Origin: Ephemerocybe angulata | Lineage: Eukaryota; Basidiomycota; Agaricomycetes; Agaricales; Psathyrellaceae | Direction of reading: 5' to 3' | Assembly: GCA_013368325.1 (NCBI GenBank) | Contig: JAACJK010000165.1 | Coordinates: 744,001-808,000, forward strand | DNA: 64,000 nt | In this document: one piece after another, positions 20,854 to 33,656 of the stretch | Numbering within the stretch: the stretch's first letter is position 1 | How the letters are laid out: the number at the start of each line of letters is the position of its first letter | The notes under the pieces: model-generated | Databases searched by the model: none | Seen by the model: only the letters and a program-made list of their open reading frames with translations | What the model was told of the DNA's origin: nothing | Translations under genes and position numbers: made by a program

Positions 20854-22843
20854 ATGGCCGCAGAGGATGTAGCGGAAAGCTCCAGCAAGCCTTCGTCCAC
20901 TCTGGATACCCCTGCGGGCTTTGACTCTGAGGAGAAGTCGAGTGGGATCAAGGCGGACGTTGTCCATGTATCGAAGGAAGAGCCGGTGAACAGCGACGAT
21001 GAATTTCCTGACGGGGGCGTACGAGCTTGGATGATCATAGCCGGGGTGCGTGTGCTCCTTTGGATTTGATGCACTCATTCCTCTGACTGGCGATACAGGC
21101 AATGTGCACCACGTTCACAACGTAGGTGTTGCATAACTCGATGGGACGCATGACCTTACCAACATCTCTCCCTTTGTAGTTTTGGATATGTCAATTCGTG
21201 GGGAGTCAGTGGCTTTGGTTGAACGGCCGATGCAAGAATCTGACTCATGGCGTTAGGTTTTCCAAGCGTACTACGAGCAGACGGTTCTGCGAAATAAAGC
21301 TTCGTCGGATATGTGAGCATCCAGTAGTTTCACGTCCAATCTTTATTCAGCTTGAATTCGTCTACCAGAGCATGGATTGGGTCTATACAGGTACAGTGTA
21401 CCGACCACTACTCGCGAATTAGTGCCCTTACCGACCCCATAGTACGCCCTACTGTTCATGCCAAGCATATTCGTCGGACGACTCTTCGACCTCGGCTACT
21501 TTCGGTCCATCCTAATAGCGTCGACGGCTTTACTTGTCGCTGCAACGTTCCTAATCCCACATTGCACGCATTACTGGCAGTTTATCCTGTGTCAAGGATT
21601 CGCCGTTGGTGTAAGCATAATCTCTTTTCTACATACAGTACGATTCTGACGCGCTATGCGATACTTCAGCTCCCGTGCGGTTGTGTCTTTGCACCGACGG
21701 TGGCTGTTATCGCGCATTGGTTCAAGAAACGCCGGGGGTTGGCTATGGGGCTCAACGCGGTCGGCTCGTCGTTGGGAGGAACTATCCTACCCATCATGGC
21801 GAAGAACTTGATTCCAAGGGTGGGGTAAGCTTCTAATTCGTTCTACTACCAATTTGGTGAGACTGAACCGTGACGCCGGCGATTTTAGATTTGCGTGGAC
21901 GATGCGGGTTATCGGTTTCGTCCTCCTCGTCCTAATGGGGGCGGCGATCCTCGTGAGCTTTACATTCGCATTCCTCAGAACTGTGCGCTGAGAAGTGTCG
22001 GTAGTTGATGAAGCGCCGACTACCGCCTCGTAAAGTTGCTGGTGGTCTGTTTAACTGGAGGGCATTTCGCTATGCTCCCTTTACGATTTACTGTATCTCG
22101 GGGTTCCTGACCTTCCAAGGGCTTTATACGTGTACGTGTTTCTACATCCCTTCTCATCTCCTCACCGCTCTGGATCTGAATGCGATTCTAAACTGACTTA
22201 GTCTTCACATTCGTCGCCGTGAGCGCACAAGAGATTGGCCTGCCAGGAGACTTCCCATTCTACTTCGTGGCCATCATGAACGGGACCTCGCTATTTGGAA
22301 GGTTCGGGGCGGGGAGTGTGTCGGATCGGTTTGGGCCTATGAATGTCATGATTCCGTGTACGACTGCGGTGGGGGTTTTGGCGATTGCGTGGCCGTGGGC
22401 GAGGACGGAGGCGTCGTTGCTTGCGGTTACAATACTTTATGGGTGCGCCTTCTCTCCTCACTCTCGCTCTTTCGTTTGATGTATGTACTAAATCTCTGGT
22501 TTGTAGGCTTGCATCGGGTGCCTTTGTTTCGCTTGTGTCGAACCCTGCGATGAACTTTGGAGGGCCTGAAGATGTTGGGAGGCGCGTTGGAGTCTTCCTT
22601 ACGTTTTTGGCGTTTGGGTGTCTCAGTGGGCCGCCGATTAGTGGGGCGATTAGGACTGCGACGGGGGGCTTCGAGGTTGTGGGGATCGTTGCTGGTGGGT
22701 GATTGGTACTCTATGCGGCAAGAGATGGGTAGTTGTGCTGACTTTGCCTTGCCTTGGTTATAGGGAGCATCGTGCTTTTGGGCGTTGGGTTGATGGGTGT
22801 GGCTAGGTATTTGGCTTTGGGGAGGCTTCGAGGCAGGTTGTGA
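20854..22843 (+). CDS. MFS transporter, monocarboxylate-porter type
   Basis: Twelve short exons joined by eleven introns of about 48-68 nt yield a roughly 445-residue protein with about 12 transmembrane segments. The N-terminal Asp-Gly-Gly-Val-Arg-Ala-Trp motif, Asn-Ser-Trp-Gly-Val-Phe-Gln-Ala-Tyr-Tyr-Glu, Ile-Gly-Ser-Ile-Gln, and Gly-Arg-Phe-Gly-Ala-Gly-Ser-Val-Ser-Asp-Arg-Phe-Gly in the central loop are typical of fungal monocarboxylate-transporter-like (MCH) proteins at the plasma or vacuolar membrane. The substrate cannot be read from sequence; many of these proteins do not carry monocarboxylates. All junctions hold the frame, so the gene looks intact despite its heavy fragmentation. An in-frame ATG at 20818 is a possible alternative start. 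Confidence 0.85.
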
Positions 22844-23202
22844 TTGTTGAGGCGCACTTGTAAATCATCATTCTGAAAGGATATTGCGATGGCAGAGGAG
22901 CATCTTGGCTCTAAGGGGCATCGTGTCTTCAACCGTTGTACTGACTCTGTGGCTAGGTTTGGGAGCGCTTCGGACTTCCATGCAGGGTGTCACTGTAAAT
23001 GAGCGCCCGCGGCCGAGGCCAGCTGATATGCTTCTACGTGTGACGCGTCACAGACTCACACTAGATAAAAGGCAGTCTTTCTTGAAATTTTATGCTTTCT
23101 CCATCCGTTCACCTGCCCTCGAGTCACTGTACGTTTTCCTCGCTGTGTCGATGACTGGCACCCCATCCCTTGCCACGCTCTCAGTAACTGATTGTTTCTT
23201 AG
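22844..23202. other. Intergenic region upstream of the F-box gene
   Basis: No exon or repeat is seen. A pyrimidine-containing stretch around 23180-23200 precedes the ATG at 23203. Confidence 0.3.
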
Positions 23203-25023
23203 ATGGCATCCCCCTTCACCTCGATCCTCAACACGAACTACGTGCCGTCGGAGCATGAAATAAAGGCCATAAAGCAGTTTTTGGAAGCCCCAGAACTAGC
23301 TCTATCCGGCATTCAGGTGCAGATCGAGCAACATGAAGCCATTCTACAAGAGCTACGAGTCAAGCGCGACCTGCTGCTGTCGACTCTCGGCGACCATCGC
23401 ACCATCCTCTCGCCTGCTCGTCGTCTGCCTGACGATATCCTGCGCGAAGTCTTCGTACGCTGCCTCCCTCGCAACCACAATGCGACGATGTATGCCGGAG
23501 ATGCGCCCGTCCTGCTATGCCACATATGTTCCCGTTGGCGAAAACTGGCCCTCGAAACACCCTTCCTTTGGTCGTCCCTTCACGTGTCAACTTTTGTGAC
23601 TGACTATGGGGAGGGGACGGATGTCGAGGAGATCTTGAAAGACAGAGACGAAAGGGTGAAGGGCTGGATTGCAAGGTCGGGCGCCTTACCCCTTTCCCTC
23701 TCTTTTCACCCGGGAGTTTATTCGGGGCAAAGCACCGGCATCGATACCTGCGGGGACTTGCAGCGGGTCCTCTCCGTCCTGGCACCAACCTTTGGGCGTT
23801 GGAATGATATCGACATGCTGTGTGTAGGACATCCTTACATAGTCGGGATGATGTTCAGTGATATGCCAGGGTGGGAGCGCCACAGTCCATTTCTGACAGC
23901 GCAGAAAGTGCGCCTCCGCCTCGACGCAACCTATTCTGGCAGGGCCCCAACCATATCCAACGAGCAGATAGCCACTGTTCTCGAAGGATTTGGGATCCAC
24001 AGAAACAAACTCCTGACCAACCTCAGCTTGTACCCATATAATACAGCAGCCGAAACGCCCTCCAGGACCCCTATTGTCACTCAATATCCCTTCTTTTCAA
24101 ACCTTCAAGTTCTTCGCCTTCAGGATCCCTCCGATCAGGAACTTCAAGATTGGCCCCCACGTATAACGTATGATCAAGGAGTTATCTTCGAGATCATCAG
24201 ACAATGCCCCCTCCTCGTCATTTTCGATGCGAATGTTGACATTAGAAACTCGCTTGACGAACTCCAGGACCGCCCGCAGTTTGTCCACAGAAACCTGCAG
24301 CACCTTTCTTTCATGTTCTCCATTATACACGGAGGGCTCTTCTTCGACACCCTGCGCCGACTGTTTGAATGGCCAGCAATGAAATACCTTCGTCTCCGGG
24401 CCTGGCAGGACTACACATGGGACCAGGAATCAGTCGATCGCCTTTGTGCCCTCCCGCCTCTCATCGAGGCAGCCGTCGGGCAATCCCTTATCTCACTGAC
24501 ACTGAACTCAGGCTTTTGGGTGATCGAAACCCTACCAAACTTCCCAAAACTCCTGCAGCTTCACCTCTACGACTACCTCAACGATAACGTTTTCCGGCAA
24601 CCCGGGTACTATGACAGCCTGGACATGGTCCGGCACGAGAGGACAACTTCGGGAATCCTCGCGTCCCTCACACCCTCAGTAAATGGACCGTCAAATCATT
24701 CATGCCCTCTCCTCCAGTATCTCAAGTGGGAGAGTAATGCATGCTTTAGTAACGAAGATCTTTGCGACTTTCTCCATGCGCGGGCTACCTCCCCATACTC
24801 GCCAAAGTCGATGAAGCAGGTTCACGTCACATTTCAATTCGGGAGGGAAACAGATCAGATTCTGGAGAGGTGCTCGGCACTGATTAAGGATGGTCTGGAT
24901 CTACATCTTGCTCATACGAGAGAGACGAAGACTCCCATTCCAACCCCTTTGGTGGCGAAGGCGGGACTTGCCTTGCGGCAGAACCGGCAGAACGACTTTG
25001 AACTTGGTTGGTTCGACGTTTGA
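23203..25023 (+). CDS. F-box protein with LRR-like C-terminal region
   Basis: A single 606-residue exon. Residues about 35-65 form an amphipathic helix (Gln/Glu/Leu-rich). The F-box follows at about 72-125: Leu-Pro-Asp-Asp-Ile-Leu-Arg-Glu-Val-Phe-Val, then Cys-His-Ile-Cys-Ser-Arg-Trp-Arg-Lys-Leu-Ala, then Pro-Phe-Leu-Trp-Ser-Ser-Leu. This is the standard form of the large agaricomycete F-box family, whose members are presumed SCF ubiquitin-ligase substrate receptors. The remaining 480 residues contain irregular Leu-rich strands. It is not closely related to the six F-box-like genes at 31.9-46.9 kb, which have a different helix sequence and intron position. Confidence 0.88.
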   Translation: MASPFTSILNTNYVPSEHEIKAIKQFLEAPELALSGIQVQIEQHEAILQELRVKRDLLLSTLGDHRTILSPARRLPDDILREVFVRCLPRNHNATMYAGDAPVLLCHICSRWRKLALETPFLWSSLHVSTFVTDYGEGTDVEEILKDRDERVKGWIARSGALPLSLSFHPGVYSGQSTGIDTCGDLQRVLSVLAPTFGRWNDIDMLCVGHPYIVGMMFSDMPGWERHSPFLTAQKVRLRLDATYSGRAPTISNEQIATVLEGFGIHRNKLLTNLSLYPYNTAAETPSRTPIVTQYPFFSNLQVLRLQDPSDQELQDWPPRITYDQGVIFEIIRQCPLLVIFDANVDIRNSLDELQDRPQFVHRNLQHLSFMFSIIHGGLFFDTLRRLFEWPAMKYLRLRAWQDYTWDQESVDRLCALPPLIEAAVGQSLISLTLNSGFWVIETLPNFPKLLQLHLYDYLNDNVFRQPGYYDSLDMVRHERTTSGILASLTPSVNGPSNHSCPLLQYLKWESNACFSNEDLCDFLHARATSPYSPKSMKQVHVTFQFGRETDQILERCSALIKDGLDLHLAHTRETKTPIPTPLVAKAGLALRQNRQNDFELGWFDV

Positions 25024-27647
25024 AGGACATATTGTTACAGATATGGTATGTAGTTTACCTTGCGATATAGCATCTTTGGCCTGATAGGCGCCGGACGCCT
25101 TCGTACTTTTTACTCATTTAGTCTTTCGTTCCATCTCCAATCCACTAGAGTATCTTTTTATATACGAACTAAATCGAATTCAACTTCAACCAAAGTCCTT
25201 GGAACGACGAGAAGGCAGTTAGAAGTCCCGAGATGAGTCTTATCGCGAGCCTGACTCAGATACGACCCATCCTCATACTGACTTAAAATCGGTATATTCA
25301 ATCTAATATACCAACGGCGCGAGATAGTTGTAGAATGACGGGCCGTTTGATAAAAACTTTGACAGCTGTATGAGGACTGCAGCGTATGCTGAAACGTATA
25401 GCGAGGATTCATCCAAGGTCCGTCTATGTAGCAATTTGGATACTTGCCGCCTGGAAAGCGGGCACCTGCCACCTGTGACCTGAGTGTTTAGAACACGGCC
25501 AGGGGAAAAAAAGACAACGGGCCTGACCGGGAATTGAACCCGGGACCTCCTCGAGTTGATGACTAAGCACCCTAACAAGGAATCATACTACTAGACCATC
25601 AGGCCGATGAGTGGTTGCTCTCACCGAACAACTCGACGTAGGGCATTGCTTAGTCTCGCTCCTCTCATTAATCTAGCTTCCAGTCCCAAAGAGGTCCGTT
25701 TCGCTTCGCACAGCCAAGTTCCCCTACGTCTACTCTGTGGCACCCTCGCCCCGGAGCACTCAGGCAGCTTGACTCGGGAACATGTGGTCACAACACGGTT
25801 GCTAATGATTCGGATGTGGATGTACACGTACGGTGGGCGTTCCAATTTCTGAGTCGAAACGATAAACTACTACCTCGCTCTAGCTGCTCCTCCATTTCAA
25901 GCCGCCGGTTTCAATCAGGCTTGCCCCATCCGCTTGTAGGAGGCCACTTTATACCTGGACGACGCCGGCCGGCCAGCGCGGTTGTAGGTCCTGGGCAATT
26001 CTCCGTGGATGGGAACAAACGCAGAGCTGAGTGCTATGAAATACCCTGCGTAGTGGGTCGGCATTGTTCTAACTATGACTCGGAAATTGACAAAAGTGTT
26101 TGCATCGGTGGGCAGATGGACCCCTCAAGCAAGGCTATATAACATTCGGATACTACATGAACAGCAGACATACCTACCAGTCGCCCCGTGCCTCGGTTCT
26201 GAGTCCGTCAGTCTGAGCCTAACCCATACTCTTGGCAACGTAACGTACTCATGCCTCCAGGGGGCTTGAAATTGTGGGTCTACATGGGAGCTGAGCTTGG
26301 ATCTGTGATATGGCAGGCCATTGAGAAGACCGATACATTCATCGTGAGGCACTTGTTCTTTCCTTTACCAATCCTCGCGCTAATGCTCCGCCTCGCAGGC
26401 CATTAATCGGAAATTCCAATACATCCGTGCCCCTTTCCTCCCCAAACCAGTCCTCGACAATGATATACCTCCGGGCGGGCCTCCCAAGGAACCGAACAAC
26501 TCCTAGTTTCCACCGCTTTCTCGTTTCGCCCCAGCTCCTAGTTATTTATATGTCAACTGAACTATTTCTGACTGTAACATGAATCCCTGCTCAGCCTGCT
26601 CCTGATATCACTATGCTCGTTCCTTCCAGAGCTTCAGCTCAGATGTGATCAGGCTGCCGGTCAGCGACACGAATCGGTGGGTGACACAGAAATTGATATA
26701 AGGGAATAAGACGGCTAGATCGGCAGTCAGATTCTCGACAAGCAATTCCGAGTCTATCGTTCAGCCTCAGGTCAAGATTAATTTATTCAATACCCAAGAA
26801 ATACCCATATGAATTTTGATCGCACATTCCTTCGCCTAGGCTGACGTTGCTTGTAGATTTGAAAGGTTTTCATCCATCATGCCGATGATCCCTCATACCA
26901 CCCTCTCCCCACCCAACAATTCAATTGCATTTCTACACCCAGCACCTTTAACCAAGATAATTGCTTCCTTACTGCTTTATGCTAGGCTTTAATAACCTAG
27001 GCCCCTATTTCTGTTCGCAAGCGCGCCTTCACGTTGATATGTCCTCTCTTTCAGAGCATGGGCGCTTATTGGGCGCCTTTTCCGCTATTTCAGAAAACAG
27101 CTACCGCATGTTCCCAAGCGAGGTTAGTCTTCGTTATCTAAGTCACTTTTTAGCCCTAAATTTCTCTCCGTCTGAGCAGAGCGAATCAGCTTCCATAGTT
27201 CTGCATTGCAATCTTCAGGGTATGCCCAAACATGCTTGGTAGCAGCCAGATCCACATCTCCGAAAACACCTTGCGCATCTATTTTTACACAATCTCCCGA
27301 AAGTATTCGGGGCGGATATCACCTACTATTGGTGGGGGCTTGCAAGCCCGTGTAGAGACTGTGCGAGTCAGCAGTGTGATCGCTCAACTCGGTGGCTTGG
27401 GCGCTACCCCCAGCGCACAGACAGCGTTACCGCTCTCCCAAGTATGTTGTCGGTCTAAGGAATTCTAGGGCCTGATGTCCCTGCTCGTATTATGTGCACT
27501 GGAACTGAGCCAAAGACCGAACTTCTCTCTCAGTCGTAGCCTTCCCATTAAGTAACCAAACAATTAGGCCTAGGGTATCAAAGTATTACTATTCTATGTG
27601 CTAAGGTCGACTACACAAATTAAAGTTCCCTCTCCTCCATTACCTTT
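25024..27647. other. 2.6-kb gene-poor region containing only a tRNA
   Basis: Apart from tRNA-Pro (25519-25605) I find no gene. Short ORFs at 25607-26142 and 26961-27468 show neither coding composition nor splice-linked neighbours. Confidence 0.4.
25519..25605 (-). tRNA. tRNA-Pro (anticodon AGG) with a 15-nt intron
   Basis: Read on the minus strand the gene folds into a cloverleaf: acceptor GGCCTGA paired with TCAGGCC; D-arm GTC/GAT; anticodon stem CCTTG/CGAGG; loop TTAGGGT with anticodon AGG; T-arm CCCGG-TTCAATT-CCCGG (TTC loop); discriminator C at 25519. An insertion of 15 nt (TGCTTAGTCATCAAC) lies one base 3' of the anticodon, the canonical position of nuclear tRNA introns. It is needed for the anticodon stem to pair. 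Confidence 0.93.
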
Positions 27648-30600
27648 CTAAAAGTCACTATCACTTCCCCCACCCTCCGTCTCCGTCTCCAAATCCGTCT
27701 CCGTCTCAGCCTCACTCTCCAAATCCGTATCTCCATCAATATCCCTCTCTACACCCCTCCCATTCCGAGCCCCACCCGCCGAATTGTTCCTCGAATGTCC
27801 CGTTGCCTGGCGTGCCAATGAACTTCCACTTGTACTTGAACTCGTACTCGACGATGTCGACGCTGACAAGGCCAAGGACGAAGCCCTCGACGGCATGTTC
27901 ATCTGCATCGTCCCCGGCCTGCGCAGCCCCACCATCCCCATCCCCATCGAACTTATCGTCCGCGCCCTCGGCGCAAACCCGCTCATACCCATGTGCCCCG
28001 CCGGAGGCGTGGGGGTAGAGCCCCGCGCAATCGACTCGGCGGAATAAGAGCGCGAAGAATCTTGCTTGCCATCCCCACCATCTGACGTCGATATCCCAGC
28101 CGCCGAGCCAGACGAGGGAGTCCTGAGTGTACCAGCCGGAGCGGGAGCCGGAGCAGGAGGAGCGAATTTGGGCATAGCAATCCTCAACCCCAGCCCCGCA
28201 AGAACATCACCGCCTCCGTTAGTCCCACTATTCACCCTCTCCCTACTCGACGCCCCAGACCCATTCGACGCCGCGCTCGACGGCCGCCTCAAGCTCCCCG
28301 TCAAGGAAGGCGAATGTCTTAGCCGGGGGCTCGTCATGATATCACCGAACGTCGCTGGACCGGGGGAAGAGGGTCTCGACGAAGTACGGGTTTGAGGTGG
28401 GGCGCGGAGCCAGGACGACCAGGACGAGGAGCTGGATGAGGATGGGCGCCTAGGCTTCGGGTATAAGAGGGCGTCGCTATTTTCACCCTCCTGTTCTTCA
28501 GCAACGTTTCCTTCGTGCGGTAGGGTATCACCCATTGAGGAACCAAGAGCCTGAGGCGCAGAAGGGGGAGGCGAGAGCAGCGAGCCTGTATCTGGTTTAC
28601 CATGCACGACCTCCGAGATCCTCGCAACATCATGCCTAACATCCTCCAACTTCTTCCTAAAAACCTGCACGGCCCTCACAACACCCACCTCCGTCCCCTC
28701 CACAAACGCCTCAATCCGCCTCTCCGCCTCCTCCACGCTCTCGCTCTCGCTCAGCCGCGGTAACGCCCTGGTTCCCATAGTTGGCGTACTGGGGCTGAGA
28801 AGCGAAGCCAGCGACGAGGTGAACGATCGCCCGCTGTATGGACTCGGAGTCGCCCCTGCGGTGGATGGCGGGCTGAGCGCCAACCCAGGGCTCATGAGAG
28901 CCGAGAGCGGCGCGGCGCCCGAGGCGCCGAGCGTGAGGATCGTTTCGTATCCTTTCACGAGGAGCGCTTCGTCGCTCTTTTGAATCTCGAGCTCCACTTG
29001 GGCGTCTTCGATGAAGTCGGTTAGGCGCTCGAGGACAGCGTCGATGACTTCGCGTGGGAGTGTGGGTTCAGGTGCGGTATCTTGTGGGACTGGGGTGAGA
29101 GAGGCTGTGGAGGAGGGAGCGGGGGAGAGGGAGGCTTTGAGGGCGGCTAGCGTGGTGTGGCAATCTTTGAAACCCGCTTGGATGGTATCGTAGCGGCGTG
29201 ATGTTTCGTGGAGTCGCGGAATGAGAGGGTGAACAGGTTCAGGTTCGACCGCGGCGGTAGATACGTCGGCTTCAGCTTCTGTGGAAGGTTTGACCTCTGG
29301 GACATCTGGAAGAGGTTCCGGCTCGAGGAGTAGTGGAGGTGGGATAGACGTTACACGGGAAGGGGGTAGGCTTTCAACAGGGGCTTCGGGGATGGGCTCC
29401 TTCGCAACGTCGAGATGTGGGGACAAGGACACAGTCGGCATGGAGAGGGTGGGTATTGGGGGTCCTTCAGCTTTCGCAACATCGGGATTGGCGTCAAGGA
29501 CAGTCGGCTCGGGTGCGTCGATGGGGTGTGTGGGCTCAGGTGCATCTGGAAGGGAGACATGGTCATCGACGGCTGCTGCTCCGACATGCTCGTCGAGAGC
29601 GTGTGCCTCCAACTCGAGAGCTTCGAGCTCGAGAAGTAAGGTGTTGGCCTCTTGAGCACGAGGAGAGAGCGATGCAGTGGCGTCTTGAATAGTAGAAGAC
29701 GTCTCTTGGATGGTTGGGCCTTCAGTGGATGCGATGCTTCGGGCTAGAGGCGTTCCCGGGGCGCTTCCTACCACCTCCTCAAGGTAGGAAAGGTCGTCCT
29801 TCGCGGGTGCGATCGGTGGCTCATCGACTTCGGTCCCATCGTTCTGATCTTCACAACTTTCAGCTTCAACGGGGAGTAAGGGAGCCGAAGCATCCGGCTT
29901 CTCCTCTTGCTTCATCTCGAGCTCCTCTCCCTCCCGTTGCAAGCTCGCTTGGTCTAACTCCATCCTCATTTGGCCAACGAGATACTGTGCTGTAAGGAGG
30001 CGCCCCAGAGAGCCCGAGACGGAGACCTCGTCCTGCGCATCACCGATATGAACCCCCGGAACATCGAGAGAAGCGAGAATCGCTTTAGCTTCGTCGACTA
30101 AACCCGCTCCACTCTCGCTTGACTTGCTCGCCCTTTCAACCCACCTCTCCAGCCTCGCCCACGTTGCCTCTTCCCTAGTAACCATTGCGACCCTCAGCCC
30201 GACTTCCATCCGCCGTCCTACACTCTCCTTCACCATCTCGCCCCCGAGCTCGTTCAGCGCATTTTGGAATCGTGCGAGTTGTGTGGAGAGGGACGCGTTC
30301 GTCTGTGTGAGGTTGTATACTTGTGATGTTAGGGACGAGACGGTGGCTTCGTGTCGCGACGAGAGGGCGGTGATCGTGGTTTGGAGGGTGTCTGTTTGCG
30401 TTTGGGAGAATTTCCTGTTGGCCGGATGGATGAGAGTACATTCAAGATGTGATAGGGACACGTACATGTAACGCGAAACCATTTTGGCTGCTGTTCCATC
30501 GTCCACCTTCAGCGCCTCAAGCTCATATTCTGCCTGTGCTCGCGCCTGCACGTCTGCTTCGCCCGCTCTTTGCGCTGCTTCGAGCCTGGCAGTAAGCTCC

Positions 30601-31406
30601 TCATTCTCGCCTTCGAGCACAGAAACGCGCTTTTGAAGCTCAGAAACCTCCGCATCATGGCCCTGCATAAGCTTCTTGAGACCAGCCCGTCCTTCAGCGA
30701 GCACCGCATCCAGACGTCCAGCGCCCCCTTTCCCCGAAGCAGTCGACGACGACGACGAGCGCCTAACCCCCATCCGTCCCTCCAGATCCCTCACAAGGTT
30801 CGCATACTCCCTTACCACCACATCCCCCATCCTTTCCCTCTCCTCCCCCTCCTTAATCGCCCTTTCCAACACGCGCTCCCTCTCCCGCCCAGCCTCCTCT
30901 CTGCCCCGGATCCGCGCCGCCAGCTCGTACGCCTTTTCCTCCTGCTTCTTCGCGCTCTGAGCTTCGGACTTCCATTTGTCCGCTTCGTGGGTGGCGCGGA
31001 GGAGGGACTCCTCTGTCAGGGTGAGCTTGTCGTTCAACTTTCGGAGGCTTAGTGTGAGTTCGGCGGATTGGGAGATGGCGGGGTGCGAGGTGGGTAAAGA
31101 TGATGGGTGCGGTGTCGCGCGAAGGCTTGTTACTTCAGCTTTCAAGAGGTCGTTCTCTTGGCGAAGTGCGTGGAGGAGGTCATGTTCATTAGAGGCGTCG
31201 AGGTAGTGCGATTGAAGCTTCAACGAGTTTCGATGCAGCTCGTCCTGCGAGACGATAGTTACAGTTTAAAGTTAACGTTTAGCTATAGATGTTGAGCGCT
31301 TAGCTGGACTTACTTGGGCACGATCAAAAGCCGACTTTAGCGCGTTCAGTTGGGCGAGGAGAGGGTGGTCGCTGACATCCAGCTCTTCTCCTGTAGACGG
31401 ATCCAT
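27648..31406 (-). CDS. Large coiled-coil / low-complexity protein, hypothetical
   Basis: The start is the ATG at 31406 (Met-Asp-Pro-Ser-Thr-Gly-Glu-Glu-Leu-Asp). An intron at about 31245-31313 joins the first exon to the long frame. A second intron of 51 nt (30415-30465) is in frame with no stop but has clear splice signals, so the long ORF is only apparently uninterrupted. The product is about 1,200 residues. Residues 1-430 are strongly helical with heptad-like Leu/Glu/Lys/Arg patterns, suggesting a coiled coil. The centre is acidic and Pro-rich. The C-terminal 300 residues are Ser/Gly/Pro-rich and end in an unusual alternating Glu-Thr-Glu tail. A cytoskeletal or trafficking scaffold is plausible but not shown. 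Long plus-strand ORFs here (for example 29281-29655) are shadows. Confidence 0.75.
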
Positions 31407-31887
31407 GATTCCAGGGCAGTCCAGGTTACCAGGAACCAAACGCTGAATCAATCGGCCTTTTCGCAAGCAGCCTTCGTGCTCGAGCCTTGAACGGCTAATC
31501 AACGACTGGACAGCTTGACGCTGAGCTTGACAGCCACAATCTGAATTGAGCCTTCGTCGAGCGCGCTGGATGTTGGTGTAGTTCGGAGGATACCTTCATA
31601 GCTGATGGTTTTCCAGAGACGTGTTCTACACGTGATAGTCGCGACTCTGATCCGCTACGATTCGGAGAAAAGTGTCAAGACGCGACGCGACGCGTTATTG
31701 GATTACAGGGGTATCGTCCTCGAACGTTGAATCTTCCATACTAACTGATTGCTCAGGGTAGAGGATGTAGCAGGTAGAGGAATACATGTCTAGGACTGGT
31801 CTTGCTTCGAAACGGCTCCCATGGCCAGAAAACTCAACCTGCCGGTATCCTCTTGATACAAAGCTGCCTCTTAGAGGCACCATCTTG
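31407..31887. other. Spacer between the coiled-coil gene start and the F-box pseudogene end
   Basis: This is the presumed promoter of the minus-strand coiled-coil gene. It contains a cgacgcgacgcgacgcg run at about 31681-31697, a short GC-rich tandem motif. Confidence 0.3.
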
Positions 31888-33351
31888 TCATGAACTGTAG
31901 AGTAGGCAATCGGAGTGGTACCCGGAGGAGACATCTTCGAAGCGGGCCTCAGCCTCCGCGCTTAGCCCGATATCGAGAACAGACATACGCTTTGTCGCCC
32001 TGGGCAGCAAGAAGAGAAGTTGTCGTCCCCGATTCTCGCTCATCCTTCTCTGCATTTTCTCATCCTGTAGTGACATTGGCACTGCATCGCAATAATAGTC
32101 TCCATCGAGTCGTGAAGTCATACGTAGTGCCTGGAGGCGGGGGAGGAGGACTTCGCCCACTAAAACATTGTCTAGCAGGTCCCAACTTTGGGAATTGGCC
32201 CCGAGAGGCAGCCTTCCCCCCTAGTATCCATAGTCCAGCACTGTCCAGTCGCTGGTTGTCACTACGTGAGTGATTTCGAGAACTTCGAGCGACGGCTGTG
32301 ACTGCTTGGCGAGTATGGTGGCAGGAAACTCAGCCATGAAGACATGAAACGTCTCGAATGCCACGGACGTGGCGTACATTCCGTATGTCTCGAGTGTAAG
32401 ACGGAGAGTGAGGAGTGAAGGGAGGGTGGGAAAGGCAGTGGCAGATTGTGCTTGTTGAGTGAAGAAAGGAGACACTAAGAAGGAGAGTATCCGTTAAGTT
32501 TTACAGTTGCGCCAGTATGTTTGAGCAACGGACTCACCCTCGGGAGATTCGTCATCTTCGGAGTACACCAAAGCTAGATGTCTCAAAGCTGGGCTCCCGG
32601 ATAGCGCTTCGAGAAACGCCCAAGCTGCCTTGTGATGGTGGGAGCCCATTACAGCAAGGTCCAGACTGACGAGCTTGCTGTATACCGCCTTGTCCCCTGC
32701 CATAGTAAAAGGAAGTAGATCTGTACCCCCCTCGTCACATTTGAGAGCGCTTAACTCCCAAGGAATATCGATAATCTCGTTGCCATTGCCTCCTGCTGTT
32801 GGCAATATCAGACGATTGTGGTGACACCGTCCGGCAAGCTCGAGCGCCTGTAGGCTTTTCAGCGGCAATATCAGCTCAACAGGGAATTCTTGGAGATCAT
32901 GAACGGAGAGATGACTGATGGGGTGTTTGAGCATGATATCCTCCACTGCCGTTCGGAGAACCGGGCTCAGCAAGAGGTAGTGCATCTTACGCCCACCCTC
33001 CAAGTGGAGGCCCCGCAAATGGCGAAGATAGTTTGCGAAACGTAAAACTGCCTCTGCGATTCTCCCCGTAGTATCATCGTGGCCTATGCTGAGGTCTAGA
33101 TGCAGGGTGCGCATATGTGCAAATACAGCGGAATCGAGGTCGGCGATCTCGAGCAACTGGGTGAGGTGTTGAATTTTGGATATCCAGATGGTGTGGAATA
33201 TATGAGACTGCGCGCGATGTAGGAAGTGGTGAGACGAGAGGCTGAGGTTCGAGAGGGAGGCAGGACATTTTTGGGCGACCGAGTCCGTAATGCGGTCGAG
33301 TATCTCTTGAGGGATGCCCTCCGTGAGTGAGGATTCGGTACTAGATGACAT
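31888..33351 (-). pseudogene. F-box-like gene, cluster copy A, with premature stop
   Basis: Exon 1 (33351-32538) encodes the family N-terminus (Ile-Pro-Gln-Glu-Ile-Leu-Asp, Ser-Leu-Ser-Asn-Leu-Ser-Leu-Ser-Ser, His-Phe-Leu-His-Arg-Ala-Gln) and a Leu-rich centre. A 63-nt intron (32475-32537) sits at the same place and phase as in copies B, C, E and F. Exon 2 is open until a TAG at 32221-32223. Beyond it the same frame continues to 31888 with the family's conserved ending (Leu-Leu-Pro-Arg-Leu-Gln-Ala-Leu-Arg-Met and Val-Leu-Asp-Ile-Gly-Leu-Ser-Ala-Glu-Ala-Glu-Ala-Arg-Phe). The stop removes about 110 residues. It is probably a recent pseudogene; readthrough or a sequencing error cannot be excluded. 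Confidence 0.78.
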
Positions 33352-33656
33352 CCTTCGATTCCGAAGCGGTAGGAATCAATTAGCTCGATATCGACTGGAG
33401 GTCTTGTGAGTCCTATGTCTCTTCATGACAGCGATTACTCACATTTTCAGGATTCAAAGCTCTGCCAGTTATAGTAAGTGGTGGTTCGTGATCAGGCATC
33501 GATCGGAGTGGGCGCCTATACTGATCCTCGTTTCGAAGAGTTCCCACGAGGTCCATGGAACCTGACCTTCTATTTAAATTACAGATCTCAGTAACAGTAC
33601 TAGTCCTATTTAAAGAGCCATTCTGTTCTAACCGTTCTCCAACGTTATCGGTCAAT

